Counted from the stretch's first letter, positions 26,471 to 35,189 are shown. The stretch: 64,000 nt of DNA from Paraburkholderia kururiensis (GCF_034424375.1 NZ_CP139965.1:4960001-5024000); one strand, 5' to 3'. Notes: generated from the sequence alone by a model not told the origin. Program-made: numbers and translations.

Positions 26471-26476
26471 TATAAT
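26471..26476 (+). promoter_or_regulatory. Consensus -10 hexamer upstream of GFA gene
   Basis: TATAAT matches the sigma-70 -10 consensus fully and lies 67 bases before the GFA-family ATG. The base composition here is AT-richer than around it. No good -35 hexamer is found 16-18 bases upstream. Confidence 0.5.
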
Positions 26477-26542
26477 GCAAGGCACCGAGACGCGCCTGCC
26501 CACACCGCACTGCGCCGATCGACGTGCAAACCGGGAGGAAAC

Positions 26543-26944
26543 ATGCTGCTCACAGGCGGTTGCCATTGCGGACACGTCCGCTACGAAGTGCAGGCCGAGC
26601 CTTTCGATTCCACCGTCTGCCACTGCGCCGATTGCCGGCGCGTGGTGGCCGCGCCCGTCGTCGCCTGGTTCAGCGTGCCGCGTACGGCGTTCCGTTTCGT
26701 GAGCGGCGAGCCGAAGCGCTATGCGTCGAGCGAGCCGGTGCTGCGCACCTTCTGTCCCGACTGCGGCACGCCGCTCACCTACCAGCACCACGACTATCCC
26801 GACGACATCGACGTCGCCACCTGTAGCCTCGACGCCCCCGAGCGCGTGCCGCCGATGCATCACACATGGACCTCGCACGCGCTGCCGTGGGTCGTGGTGG
26901 CCGATGGCCTGCCGCGCTATCCGCAGGATGCGACGGACGGTTGA
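26543..26944 (+). CDS. GFA-family zinc protein (glutathione-dependent formaldehyde-activating enzyme-like)
   Basis: A 133-residue GFA-domain protein. The zinc ligands are all present: GGCHCGHVRYE near the N-terminus, VCHCADCRR at about 31-39, and FCPDCGTPL at about 71-79. Family members include Gfa, which speeds adduct formation between formaldehyde and glutathione in Paracoccus, though that role is disputed and most homologues are uncharacterised. GGGAGG ahead of the ATG is a strong ribosome binding site. It is divergent from the DUF1800 gene. Nearby C1 or glutathione genes that would support the formaldehyde role are absent. Confidence 0.85.
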   Translation: MLLTGGCHCGHVRYEVQAEPFDSTVCHCADCRRVVAAPVVAWFSVPRTAFRFVSGEPKRYASSEPVLRTFCPDCGTPLTYQHHDYPDDIDVATCSLDAPERVPPMHHTWTSHALPWVVVADGLPRYPQDATDG

Positions 26945-27093
26945 GCCCAAACTGTCGTACCTCCATCCGCGTAGGTAAGATGAGCGCCCGGAATCAGGTC
27001 AAGTCGAAACCAGGCCAGGACCGGACCAGAGAATGCGGCACGGGCATGCGCACGGTGCCGTCGCTCCACCACGCGAAAAAAGGGCGGGCAACG

Positions 27094-28611
27094 ATGCAGA
27101 TCGACTGGACAGTCATCCGCGCCGACACGGCCGGCGCAGCGGTTGAGAGGGTGGAACTGACGGGCTGGATGGTGCCGCCCGACCTGGGCGCCGCGTCGTC
27201 CGACTACTTTTTGTTGTTGCCCGAGGCGCCCTGTTGCGGCCCCTGCGTGCCGCGCGATCCCTGCGGATGCGTCGAAGTCCATGCTGCGCGTTCCGTGCCG
27301 CTGCAGAGCGGTCCGCTTCGCGTGCGGGGTCGGCTTGAACGACGTGCGTCCGACGACGCGCCCGGTGGGCAGGGTTGGCGCTATCGGCTTGTGTCGGCCA
27401 CGGCCGTCGATGCCTCGCCGCGGCACGACGCAAACGGCTCGCGGCCTCCGTTGAGCCGTCGCGCGTTCCTGGCCTCGGGCGCGGCGCTGGGTCTGGCCGC
27501 CTGTGCTTCGGGCGCGAGCTCCGGTGCGGGCTTCGGCGTCTTCTCGCGCTACACCGATTCGCCTGCGGGCGCCGCGTCGCAGCCGGGCGCATCGGACCGT
27601 CCGGCGAGCGCATGGGTGCCCTCGGCGGACGCCGTCCCCCTCGACATGCACAGCCACGCGGGGCGCGTCATCGTCTCGCGCGATCCCGCAATCGGCGCGC
27701 GGCGTCCGTTCGTTCCCGTTGCCGCGCCCATGCGAGCAGGCGGCATGAAGGTGATCTGCCTCGCCATCGTGACGGACACCACCGTGACCCGCGTGTCGGC
27801 CGATCGGCTGCGCTTCGAGCCGTGGCGCACGCCGGAGTCGGGCGAACTCTATGCGCTCGGGCAGACCGAGTTCGCGCGCGCGAAGCAGTTGCTCGAACGC
27901 GAGCAGATGCCGATGGTGCTCGACTCGGCCTCGCTCGCGTCGCACGCCGCTGCGGGGCCATGCGCCATCATCGCGGCCGAAGGCGCCGACTTCCTGGAAG
28001 GGCAGATCGATCGCGTGGACGAGGCGTATTCGGCGCACGGGCTGCGGCATCTGCAACTTACGCACTACCGCGTCAACGAACTGGGCGACATTCAGACCGA
28101 GCCGCCCGTGCACGGCGGTCTCACCGATTTCGGCGCGGACGTGGTGAGGCGCTGCAACACGCTCGGCATCGTGGTCGACGTCGCGCACGGCACGTACGAC
28201 CTCGTGAAGCGCGCGGCGTCGGTCACGACGAAGCCGCTCGTGCTCTCGCATACGGCGCTCGCCGCGCATCCGGGCGAGCGCAGCCGCCGCATTTCGCCGG
28301 ACCACGCGCGCGCCATCGCCGACACGGGCGGCGTGATCGGCGTATGGCCGAGTTCGGGCACGTTCCACAGTCTCGACGCGATGGCCGAAGGCATGAAGCG
28401 GCTCGCGGATCTCGTCGGCGTGGATCACGTGGGGCTCGGCTCGGACCTGCTCGGCTTCATTTCGCCGCCGGTGTTTCGCAGCTACGAGCAGTTGCCGTCG
28501 CTGGGCGACGCGCTGTTGCGCGCGGGCTTCTCGCAGCCGGAGACGGAACGCGTGCTGGGCGGCAACTATCGGCGCGTGTTCGAGGCAAGCGTGGGGTGGA
28601 CGGCGGGGTGA
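27094..28611 (+). CDS. Peptidase M19 (membrane dipeptidase) with N-terminal Cys-rich domain and internal Tat signal
   Basis: A 505-residue two-part protein. Residues about 1-105 form a small beta-rich domain (VELTGWMVPPDL, YFLLLPEAPCCGPCVPRDP), resembling DUF3299-type domains. Residues 120-139 then read as a complete twin-arginine lipoprotein signal (SRRAFL, hydrophobic stretch, LAAC). The rest is an M19 dipeptidase with metal ligands DMHSH, AAEG, LTHYRVNE, LSHTAL and GLGSD; the usual second Asp of D-x-H-x-D is replaced by His. An internal signal is odd: either two genes have fused in frame, or the exported enzyme starts near the TTG at 27451 (386 residues). I see no stop between the two parts. 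Confidence 0.75.
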   Translation: MQIDWTVIRADTAGAAVERVELTGWMVPPDLGAASSDYFLLLPEAPCCGPCVPRDPCGCVEVHAARSVPLQSGPLRVRGRLERRASDDAPGGQGWRYRLVSATAVDASPRHDANGSRPPLSRRAFLASGAALGLAACASGASSGAGFGVFSRYTDSPAGAASQPGASDRPASAWVPSADAVPLDMHSHAGRVIVSRDPAIGARRPFVPVAAPMRAGGMKVICLAIVTDTTVTRVSADRLRFEPWRTPESGELYALGQTEFARAKQLLEREQMPMVLDSASLASHAAAGPCAIIAAEGADFLEGQIDRVDEAYSAHGLRHLQLTHYRVNELGDIQTEPPVHGGLTDFGADVVRRCNTLGIVVDVAHGTYDLVKRAASVTTKPLVLSHTALAAHPGERSRRISPDHARAIADTGGVIGVWPSSGTFHSLDAMAEGMKRLADLVGVDHVGLGSDLLGFISPPVFRSYEQLPSLGDALLRAGFSQPETERVLGGNYRRVFEASVGWTAG

Positions 28612-28711
28612 CAGCACGGTCCGCTGCCGTGCTTGCCACTCCAGCCGCACGTCCAGCCCCGTTTGACACTTTTGGTACGATGCACGCTTTTCCAGCCGCT
28701 CCCCTTCCCGC

Positions 28712-31363
28712 GTGAACCGCCGATTCGTTTCCCTTGTCCGCGAGCGCTGCGCTCGCTGGTTGGCCAACGTCAAGCCTGCCGTAGCGGCCGGCGTGGCGAA
28801 GACGAGGGCCGTCGCGGCGCCGCTGGCCGCACGTGCGCTCGCTACGGCGCGCTTTCTGGCCGGCGCCGCCTGGTTCCATCTGCGGCATCCCACGCGCCGC
28901 GGCGTGGCGCTCGCGGTGGCCGCCGTGCCCGCGCTCTTCGTGCTCTACGTGCTCGTGCTGATTCCGTTCACGCCGAGCATCAGCGACATCCGCAAGGCGC
29001 GCGTGGACCAGCCCGCGCAGATTCTCTCCGCCGACGGCAAGCTGCTCGCCGAGTTCAAGCCGTCGAACCGCGAATGGGTGCCGCTCGCCGAAATCTCGCC
29101 GCACATGGTGGATGCGCTCATTTCGACGGAGGACCACCGCTTCTACGAGCACCACGGGCTGGACTGGCGGCGCACGGCGTCCGCGGCGCTGCACACGTTT
29201 TCGGGCGACCGGCAGGGCGGCTCCACCATCACGCAGCAACTGGCGCGCAATCTCTACCCGGACCAGATCGGCCGTGCGCCCACGCTCACGCGCAAGCTCA
29301 AGGAAGCCATCACCGCGTTCAAGATCGAAGCGGTCTACAGCAAGAGCCAGATTCTCGAAACCTATCTGAACACGGTGCCGTTCCTCTACAACGCCTACGG
29401 CGTGGAGATGGCCGCGCGCACCTACTTCAACAAATCGGCAAGCGAACTGGACGTGCTCGACGCCGCCACGCTCACGGGCATGCTCAAGGGCAACAGCTAC
29501 TACAACCCCGTGCTGAACCCCGAGCGCGCGCTGGAGCGGCGCAACACCGTGCTCGCGCAGATGGTGAAGTACGGCAAGCTGAGCCCCGCCGCGTTCCAGA
29601 GCCTGAAGCGCAAGCCGTTGCGCGTGGACTTCGAGCGGCAGACCGAGCCGCCCGGCCCCGCGCCGCATTTCGCGCAGCAACTGCGCAAGTGGCTGATCGC
29701 GTGGGCCGACCGCAACGACTACAACGTCTATTCGGACGGCCTCGTGGTGCGCACGACGATCGATTCTCGCCTGCAGGCCATGGCCACGCAGGCGCTCGCG
29801 CGCCAGGGCAACCAGTTGCAGGGCATCGCGAACGGCGCGTGGAGCGGGCGCGACGGCTGCTCGGCGGCCAGCGATCCGTTCCGCGCGTTCATGCGCGAGA
29901 GCCCCGACTATCGCGCCGCGCGCGACGCCGGGCAGACCGACGAAGAAGCGCTCAAGCACCTCGCCGCGGACCGTTCGTTCATGCGCGGCCTGTGCAAGGA
30001 CAAGACGCGTATCGAAGCGGCCTTCCTCGCCATCGACCCGCGCAACGGCCAGATCAAGGCGTGGGTGGGCAGCCGCGATTTCACCGACGAGCCCTTCGAT
30101 CACGTGCAGCAGGCGCGCCGTCAGCCGGGCTCCACGTTCAAGCCGTTCGTCTACGGCGCGGCGTTCGAACAGGGCGCGAAGCCGACCGACACCTTCATCG
30201 ACCAGCCCGTCGAGATTCCGCTGGCAGGCGGCGAGATCTGGCGTCCCGACGACGACGTGCCGCCAACCGGCCGTCCCATGACGCTGCGCGACGCCATTGC
30301 GTACTCGCGCAACCGCATCACCGCGCAGTTGATGCAGACCGTGGGGCCGGAGCGCGTGGCGCGTCTTGCGCGCGCCATGGGCGTGCGCGACAGCCGGCTC
30401 GACACCGTGCCGTCGCTCGCGCTCGGCACGAGCCCGGTCACGCTCAAGGAAATGGTGTCGGCCTACGCGACCATCGCGGACGACGGCGCGTACCACGAGC
30501 CGCGCATGGTCACGCGCATCGAAGATCACGAGGGCAACGTGCTGGCCGAATTCGAACCGGCGTCGCCGGAACAGGCGCTGCCCGAGGCCGCGGACAAGAC
30601 GCTCATCGACGTGATGCGCGACGTGGTGAACCGCGGCACAGGCGCGGCGATTCGCACGCGCTACGGCATTCGCGCCGACGTGGCCGGCAAGACCGGCACC
30701 ACGCAGGGCAACACGGACGGCTGGTTCATCCTCATGCATCCGCAACTGGTGGCGGGCGCGTGGGTGGGCTTCGACGACGGCCGCGTGACGCTGCGCAGCG
30801 ACTACTGGGGGCAGGGCGCGCACAGCGCGTTGCCGATCGTCGGCGACTTCTTCTCGCGGGCGCTTTCCTCACGCATCGTCGATACGCGTGCGAAGTTCGT
30901 GACCGAGGTGCAGCCGGGCTGGTTCGACGTGTTCCGCGAGAAGCTGCGCGCGTGGATCGAGCATCTGTTCCCGTCGACGCAGAAGACGGAAGTGGCGGCG
31001 CCGGTGAAGCGGGCGCCGCCGCGCGCGGTGCCGGCGTCGGAGGCTTCCGGGGCGTCCGAGGCTTCGGCTGCTTCTGCGGCTTCGGCTGCGTCTGTGGCAT
31101 CTGCTGCATCTGCAGCAGCGGTGGCTTCGGGCGTTCCGGCTTCGGGTGCTGCTGCGGCCTCCGGCGCAGTGGCGGCGTCGGGCGCGTCGGCGTTCCCGTT
31201 CGGCGTGCCGCCCATTCTTCATGCGCCGGGTGCGTTGCCGTCGGAGCAGCCGCCGTCGTCGCCCACGCCTACCCCTGATGTGACCGAGCCCAGCGCGGGA
31301 GTGGGTGGCGGCTCGGGCGCAGGCGGCGACACGGCGCAGGGGCAGAGTCAGCCGGGGCAGTGA
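28712..31363 (+). CDS. Class A penicillin-binding protein (PBP1-type transglycosylase/transpeptidase)
   Basis: An 883-residue bifunctional peptidoglycan synthase. A cytoplasmic N-terminus and one membrane helix (about 67-90) precede the GT51 glycosyltransferase domain with catalytic Glu140 (EDHRFYEHHGLD) and GGSTITQQLARNL. The transpeptidase domain has Ser474 in PGSTFKPF (SxxK), SRN and KTGTTQ. It polymerises and cross-links lipid II outside the inner membrane. The last about 115 residues are an Ala/Ser/Pro/Gly-rich tail with repeated SAAS-type units, probably disordered. The start is GTG at 28712, because an ATG at 28680 is out of frame. A TTGACA (28663-28668) lies upstream, without a matching -10. 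Confidence 0.9.
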   Translation: MNRRFVSLVRERCARWLANVKPAVAAGVAKTRAVAAPLAARALATARFLAGAAWFHLRHPTRRGVALAVAAVPALFVLYVLVLIPFTPSISDIRKARVDQPAQILSADGKLLAEFKPSNREWVPLAEISPHMVDALISTEDHRFYEHHGLDWRRTASAALHTFSGDRQGGSTITQQLARNLYPDQIGRAPTLTRKLKEAITAFKIEAVYSKSQILETYLNTVPFLYNAYGVEMAARTYFNKSASELDVLDAATLTGMLKGNSYYNPVLNPERALERRNTVLAQMVKYGKLSPAAFQSLKRKPLRVDFERQTEPPGPAPHFAQQLRKWLIAWADRNDYNVYSDGLVVRTTIDSRLQAMATQALARQGNQLQGIANGAWSGRDGCSAASDPFRAFMRESPDYRAARDAGQTDEEALKHLAADRSFMRGLCKDKTRIEAAFLAIDPRNGQIKAWVGSRDFTDEPFDHVQQARRQPGSTFKPFVYGAAFEQGAKPTDTFIDQPVEIPLAGGEIWRPDDDVPPTGRPMTLRDAIAYSRNRITAQLMQTVGPERVARLARAMGVRDSRLDTVPSLALGTSPVTLKEMVSAYATIADDGAYHEPRMVTRIEDHEGNVLAEFEPASPEQALPEAADKTLIDVMRDVVNRGTGAAIRTRYGIRADVAGKTGTTQGNTDGWFILMHPQLVAGAWVGFDDGRVTLRSDYWGQGAHSALPIVGDFFSRALSSRIVDTRAKFVTEVQPGWFDVFREKLRAWIEHLFPSTQKTEVAAPVKRAPPRAVPASEASGASEASAASAASAASVASAASAAAVASGVPASGAAAASGAVAASGASAFPFGVPPILHAPGALPSEQPPSSPTPTPDVTEPSAGVGGGSGAGGDTAQGQSQPGQ

Positions 31364-31665
31364 GATGCGCGCACGCCGTGCGATGCGGCGGCGCGGTTCG
31401 GGTGCTTGCGGGGGTGACGGTGGCCGCCTCACGCCGTCGCGAGTCGAGCCTGTCGCGATGGCGCGCTTAGGGGGCGTGCTTATGGTGGTGCGTTTAGCGC
31501 ACATGCTTAGGGTGGCACGCTTACGGCACCGTGCGCCGAAGCTACGCGCCTAAGCCTTCGTGTCGTGCCGCATTGCAAGCGAGCCGGCGAGCGCTTGTGC
31601 TGTGGCTCACGCTGGCCGCTACGTTACGCAACGCGAGGCCACTTAGGGCCACTTACGCGTCCGCT
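31364..31665. other. Convergent intergenic region with degenerate repeats
   Basis: These 302 bases separate the PBP gene from the sensor gene and hold no supported gene. Five imperfect copies of a GCTTA-centred unit (31465-31523) are listed separately. No T-tailed hairpin was found for either gene. Confidence 0.5.
31465..31523 (+). repeat. Degenerate 13-14 bp tandem repeat
   Basis: GCTTA or GTTTA occurs at 31465, 31478, 31492, 31505 and 31519, that is every 13 or 14 bases. Each copy is followed by a G-rich stretch such as GGGGGCG, TGGTGGT or GGGTGGC. The array sits between two converging genes. Its function is unknown. Confidence 0.45.
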
Positions 31666-32199
31666 TCACTCGCTCGCCGCTTGCCCGTCCTGCGCCTTGC
31701 TTAGTTCTTTCTCCTGCTGAGCCTTCCGCTGCTGCAACGGTAGTCGCCATTGCCCGCGCCGCTTGAGCCCTTCGGCGAACGTCGCGCGCTCGTCGGGCGT
31801 GAGCGTCGCGGCGAAATCGGCCACGCCTTGCTCGATGCGCGTGCGCAGCGCGGTATCCGCGGCGCGCGTGCGGGCGAGCGCGGCATCGAGTGCCGGACGG
31901 TCCAGTTGCGGCGCCGCCAACAGTTCCAGCACCTGATTGCGCGCTTCACGGCCTTCGCGTGCAAACTCGCGGCCCTCGTGCCGCGCGTTCTTCAACGCAT
32001 CGAGAAACTGCTGCTGACGCTCGGGCGACAGTTCGCTCGCGGCGAAGCGCAGCGCTGTGGGCGGTTGCACGCGCGCGGCCTCGTGGGTTTCGCCGCGCGT
32101 GCTGAACCATTGAATCGCGCCGCCGCCAATCGCGCCCAGCAGGAACGCGTTGAGCACGAGCGAGCCCACCAGCGCCAGTTTCCAGGACCGCTCGCTCAT
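31666..32199 (-). CDS. Periplasmic metal-sensor-like protein (CnrX/Metal_resist type)
   Basis: A 177-residue membrane-anchored periplasmic protein. An N-terminal helix (WKLALVGSLVLNAFLLGAIGGG) is followed by a long helical domain with SPERQQQFLDALKNARHEGREF and TLTPDERATFAEGLKRRGQW, the pattern of CnrX, ZraP and CpxP-like helical sensors. Its ATG overlaps the stop of the anti-sigma gene by four bases (ATGA), and the ECF sigma gene lies before that, an order like cnr-type systems. The His and Met ligands that bind nickel in CnrX are not evident; I see only two His. The true signal may therefore not be a metal. Confidence 0.72.
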   Translation of the reverse strand: MSERSWKLALVGSLVLNAFLLGAIGGGAIQWFSTRGETHEAARVQPPTALRFAASELSPERQQQFLDALKNARHEGREFAREGREARNQVLELLAAPQLDRPALDAALARTRAADTALRTRIEQGVADFAATLTPDERATFAEGLKRRGQWRLPLQQRKAQQEKELSKAQDGQAASE

Positions 32200-32642
32200 T
32201 CGCCGCTCCAGTCCGCGGACGATCCGCCGAAACTCGTGGTGATGGAAGGCACGCTCGCTTCGTGCAGCGGCTCGCCTGTCACGAGGAAGAACGACACCGC
32301 GAACGCGCCGGCCAGCCCGCCTGCGAGCCCCACGCCCGCAATCGCGGCGCCCGACCACCAGAGCGGCGAGCGCTGCCAGAAGAAGCGCGGGCGCTTGCGT
32401 CGTCGACTGTCGGCAGCCGAAGGCGCGGCGGCGATCACGCGTTCGTACAGCGCGTGGTCGGGCGGTGCGACGACGTGACTTTCGAGCCACGTATCGAGGC
32501 TCGACTGCTGCGCGAGCAGCGCGTCGGCTTCGGCGCGGTGGCCGGCGGCCCACGCCTGCGCGTCGGCGCGTTCGCTTGCGGGCCAGCGGCGCGGCTCGGC
32601 GCCGTATGCCTCGACGATGGCCCGGAATCTCTCAGGTGTCAT
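32196..32642 (-). CDS. Putative anti-sigma factor
   Basis: A 148-residue single-pass membrane protein. The cytoplasmic part (1-95) is helical: MTPERFRAIVEAYGAEPRRW, then LLAQQSSLDTWLESHVVAPP. A transmembrane helix (about 103-125, WWSGAAIAGVGLAGGLAGAFAVSFFLV) and a short periplasmic tail follow. Its placement nine bases after the ECF sigma gene and its coupling to the sensor gene make it the likely membrane anti-sigma factor that holds the sigma factor. It lacks the zinc-binding HxxxCxxC motif of ZAS anti-sigma factors. Its identity rests mainly on gene order and topology. Confidence 0.7.
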   Translation of the reverse strand: MTPERFRAIVEAYGAEPRRWPASERADAQAWAAGHRAEADALLAQQSSLDTWLESHVVAPPDHALYERVIAAAPSAADSRRRKRPRFFWQRSPLWWSGAAIAGVGLAGGLAGAFAVSFFLVTGEPLHEASVPSITTSFGGSSADWSGE

Positions 32643-32651
32643 GGCATGTCC

Positions 32652-33440
32652 TCACGTTGTTTCGGGGCCGCTGCCGGCCAGTTGGGCGCGCAGGTTGCGC
32701 CGCGCGCGCGCCAGCAGGCTCTCCAGTGCATCGACCGAAATGCCCATCACGGCCGCGGCCTCGATGTTCGAGAGTTCCTGGTAATAGTTGAGCACGAGCG
32801 CCTCGCGCTGGCGCGGCGGCAGCGCGGCGAGCGCGGCCTGCACGCGCGCGTCGCGGGCACGCGCTTCGAGCCTTGCGTCGGGCAGCGGCGCGGGATCGGG
32901 CTCGTCCGGTATCTCGTCCACGGTGTCCTCGCGATGGCCGCGCAGCCGGTCGTAGCAGAGGTTCATCGCGACACGGTGCAGCCACGTGTCGAAGCGCGCC
33001 TCGCCTTCGCGCCAGCGCGGCGCCTGTTTCCAGATGCGCACGAACGCTTCCTGCGCGACGTCCTCGGCTTCCGTGCGGTCGCCGAGCATGCGGGTGGCGA
33101 GCGCGAGCAGCCGCGGCAGCTTGCGGGCCACGAGCGCACGCACGGCCGCAGGCTCTTCGCGGCCGACCCGGGCAAGGAGGTCGGCGTCGGGGTCGCGGCC
33201 ACGGTCGCCGTCACGGCCTCGCGCGAGGTCACGTTCCGGGTCTTCCTCGTCAAGGCGGCCCGCTCTGCCCGACGGTCGCTTTTCGCTCAAGGGGCGTGGT
33301 CCCGTGCGGTCGCCGAAGCGTGTCTGCGGGCGCGAATCGTTTTCACGTGGCGTGACTCCCTGCGCATCGGAGGGTCCGGTTGCGGTGCTGGCGCGCGGCG
33401 CGAGCGCCGAACGTGGGGGCGTTTCGGTTTCGACCTGCAT
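32652..33440 (-). CDS. ECF-type RNA polymerase sigma factor
   Basis: A 262-residue sigma-70 family factor. Region 2 spans about residues 105-170 (LLALATRMLGDRTEAEDVAQEAFVRIW...FDTWLHRVAMNLCYDRLR) and region 4 about 200-255 (ALAALPPRQREALVLNYYQELSNIEAAAVMGISVDALESLLARARRNLR). The first 85 residues are an unusual charged, probably disordered extension rich in Arg, Asp and Gly. It directs polymerase to its own regulon when released by the anti-sigma factor encoded next. A later start would remove the extension, but no better ATG exists. Regulated genes cannot be named; the neighbouring envelope genes are candidates. Confidence 0.87.
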   Translation of the reverse strand: MQVETETPPRSALAPRASTATGPSDAQGVTPRENDSRPQTRFGDRTGPRPLSEKRPSGRAGRLDEEDPERDLARGRDGDRGRDPDADLLARVGREEPAAVRALVARKLPRLLALATRMLGDRTEAEDVAQEAFVRIWKQAPRWREGEARFDTWLHRVAMNLCYDRLRGHREDTVDEIPDEPDPAPLPDARLEARARDARVQAALAALPPRQREALVLNYYQELSNIEAAAVMGISVDALESLLARARRNLRAQLAGSGPETT

Positions 33441-33464
33441 TGCCTTGGCAGCGGCATGTGGCCG

Positions 33465-33569
33465 TCAATATACGACGACCGCGGGACGGTAATACGCGGG
33501 CCGGGCCGGCACGACGACACAGCCCGCGAGCGTGACCGCGGCGAGCGTCAGGACGAGAAGTGTTTTCAT
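33465..33569 (-). CDS. Very small lipoprotein
   Basis: A 34-residue prolipoprotein. MKTLLVLTLAAVTLAGC is a complete lipoprotein signal with lipobox LAGC (Cys17), leaving an 18-residue mature peptide rich in Pro, Tyr and Val (VVVPARPAYYRPAVVVY). Similar tiny PxPV-type lipoproteins occur in Burkholderia. It lies between the sigma-factor gene and a YXWGXW gene, all on the minus strand. The ribosome binding site is weak. Its function is unknown. Confidence 0.55.
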   Translation of the reverse strand: MKTLLVLTLAAVTLAGCVVVPARPAYYRPAVVVY

Positions 33570-33637
33570 GGGTTCACCGTTCGCGTGGGGCGGGCTCGCT
33601 TCAGCGGATCTCTGCATCGTCGAAGGGCGAAGGCGCC

Positions 33638-34024
33638 TCAACGCGCCCAATGTCCTTCCACCCAGCGCCAGTTTGGCCCACGCCGCACCCAGTGACCGGG
33701 CACCCAGCGGTAGCCCATGCGCACCGGCTGCCAGTGGCCGGGCAGCCAGACGTACTGGCCGTGCTCCCAGCGCCAGCGGCCCTGGTCCCAGACGTAGCCC
33801 GCGCGCGGCGCCGGCATGACTTCCACGCGCGGCGGCGGCGGCGCGACCGGCGCGATGATGACGGCCTGCGCGAACGCGGCCGGGGCGATCAGCATGACGG
33901 CGGCAGCGGCGGCAAGCCGGGCGCGGCCGGCGGTACGTGTCGTGAAAGATGCGGCGAAAGGTGCGGCGGACGATGCGGCAACACACCTCGCGCAAAGCGC
34001 GCGAAGGACGCTAAGGAATTTCAT
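33638..34024 (-). CDS. YXWGXW-repeat periplasmic protein
   Basis: A 128-residue exported protein. A long signal region ends near LIAPAAFAQA (about residue 53); a shorter mature start is possible. A Pro-rich linker (APVAPPPPRVEVMPAPRAG) leads to three aromatic repeats: YVWDQGRWRWEHGQYVWLPGHW, then MGYRWVPGHWVRRG and NWRWVEGHW. It is a longer relative of the 79-residue lipoprotein at 23208-23447 and belongs to the YXWGXW family. It precedes the small lipoprotein and the sigma gene on the same strand, so the three may share transcription. Function is unknown; surface or envelope binding is likely. Confidence 0.8.
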   Translation of the reverse strand: MKFLSVLRALCARCVAASSAAPFAASFTTRTAGRARLAAAAAVMLIAPAAFAQAVIIAPVAPPPPRVEVMPAPRAGYVWDQGRWRWEHGQYVWLPGHWQPVRMGYRWVPGHWVRRGPNWRWVEGHWAR

Positions 34025-34118
34025 GTGAGGCTTCTCCCGTTCGTAACAGCGGATGGATTCCGTTTCTGTTTGAACGGGCGCGATGCGGGAATCCGTCGCG
34101 CGCGAGCGTTACGGGGCG

Positions 34119-35189
34119 TTACCGCGCGAACGACTGCGTGCGCGGCGCTGCCGTGGACGCCCGCACCACCAGCTTTGGCGCCGAGGCGAGGCACATGCGC
34201 GGCGCGGGCTGTCCGCTGGCCGCCGCATCCGTTCCTGTTGCCGCCTCGTGCGGCGCGCCTTCGATCAGTTCGCGCAGCAGCGTGACGGCCAGTTCCGCCG
34301 CTTCCGCCGTCGGCACGGCCACCGTGGTCAAGGCGGGCCGCGATTCGCGCGCGGGCAGGATGTCCGTGATGCCCACCACGGAGAGATCGCGCGGCACGTC
34401 GAGCCCGAGGTCCGCCGCGGCCTGCATCGCGCCGAGCGCGGGCAGGTCGTTGGTGGCGAAGATCGCGGTGATGGACGGATCGCCTTCCAGCAGATCGCGC
34501 GTGGCCGTATAGCCGCCGTGGACGGTGTCCGCGGCCTGACGCACGTGCGCCGCGGGCACGTCGAGCCCGGCGGCGCGCGCGGCATCCACGAAGCCGTCGT
34601 AGCGCGCCGCGTGAATGCCCGAGACCTTGCTGCCCACGATCACGCCGATGCGTCGGTGCCCCAGCTCCATCAGATGCGCGCCCGCCAGTTGCCCGGCCAG
34701 CCGGAAGTCCACGGCCACGCACGGCAGCCCCGGCGGATCGAGCGGCCGCTCCCACATGCAGAGCACGACGGGCGCGCCGCGCGCTTCGGTCAGGCGCAGG
34801 TCCGCGAAATCGAGGTTCGCGTTGGTGACGAGCACGCCCTCGGAGAGCGTGCCCGCGATCTGCTCCAGATAAGCGCGGCCCAGCTGCGGATCTTCGTTGG
34901 TGTTGCAGATGATGAGGAAGTGGCCGCTCGCGCGCGCCGCACGCTCCACGGCGAGCGCGAATTCGGGATAGAACGGGTTCGCGATGCTCGACACCATGAG
35001 CGCGATGGTGGGAGCGCGGCCTTCGGCGAGTGCGCGTGCCGCGAGGTGCGGCCGGTAGCCGAGCGCCTCGACGGCCTCCAGCACGCGCCGGCGCGTTTCC
35101 TCGCCCACGCGGCCGCGGCTGCGCAGCACGTTGGAGACGGTGGCGGGCGTCACGCCCGCGTGGCGCGCGACTTCGCTGAGTGTGGGCAT
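34119..35189 (-). CDS. LacI-family regulator of the galactoside operon
   Basis: A 356-residue LacI/GalR repressor. The N-terminal helix-turn-helix is PTLSEVARHAGVTPATVSNVLRSRGRV with the hinge helix GYRPHLAARALAEGR. The remainder is a periplasmic-binding-protein-like effector domain (VSSIANPFYPEFALAVERAA, AIFATNDLPALGAMQAAADLGL, DLSVVGI). It is divergent from the ABC transporter/GH42 operon, whose promoter region has a 16-bp palindrome of LacI-family type (35329-35344). I infer that it represses that operon until a galactoside or galactose-like inducer binds. The sequence does not identify the inducer. Confidence 0.9.
   Translation of the reverse strand: MPTLSEVARHAGVTPATVSNVLRSRGRVGEETRRRVLEAVEALGYRPHLAARALAEGRAPTIALMVSSIANPFYPEFALAVERAARASGHFLIICNTNEDPQLGRAYLEQIAGTLSEGVLVTNANLDFADLRLTEARGAPVVLCMWERPLDPPGLPCVAVDFRLAGQLAGAHLMELGHRRIGVIVGSKVSGIHAARYDGFVDAARAAGLDVPAAHVRQAADTVHGGYTATRDLLEGDPSITAIFATNDLPALGAMQAAADLGLDVPRDLSVVGITDILPARESRPALTTVAVPTAEAAELAVTLLRELIEGAPHEAATGTDAAASGQPAPRMCLASAPKLVVRASTAAPRTQSFAR

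Noticed and set aside
28663..28668. TTGACA as the -35 of the penicillin-binding protein promoter
   Set aside because: At 17 bases spacing the -10 would be GCTTTT, and the only AT-rich hexamer nearby is far too close. It is noted but not called as a promoter.
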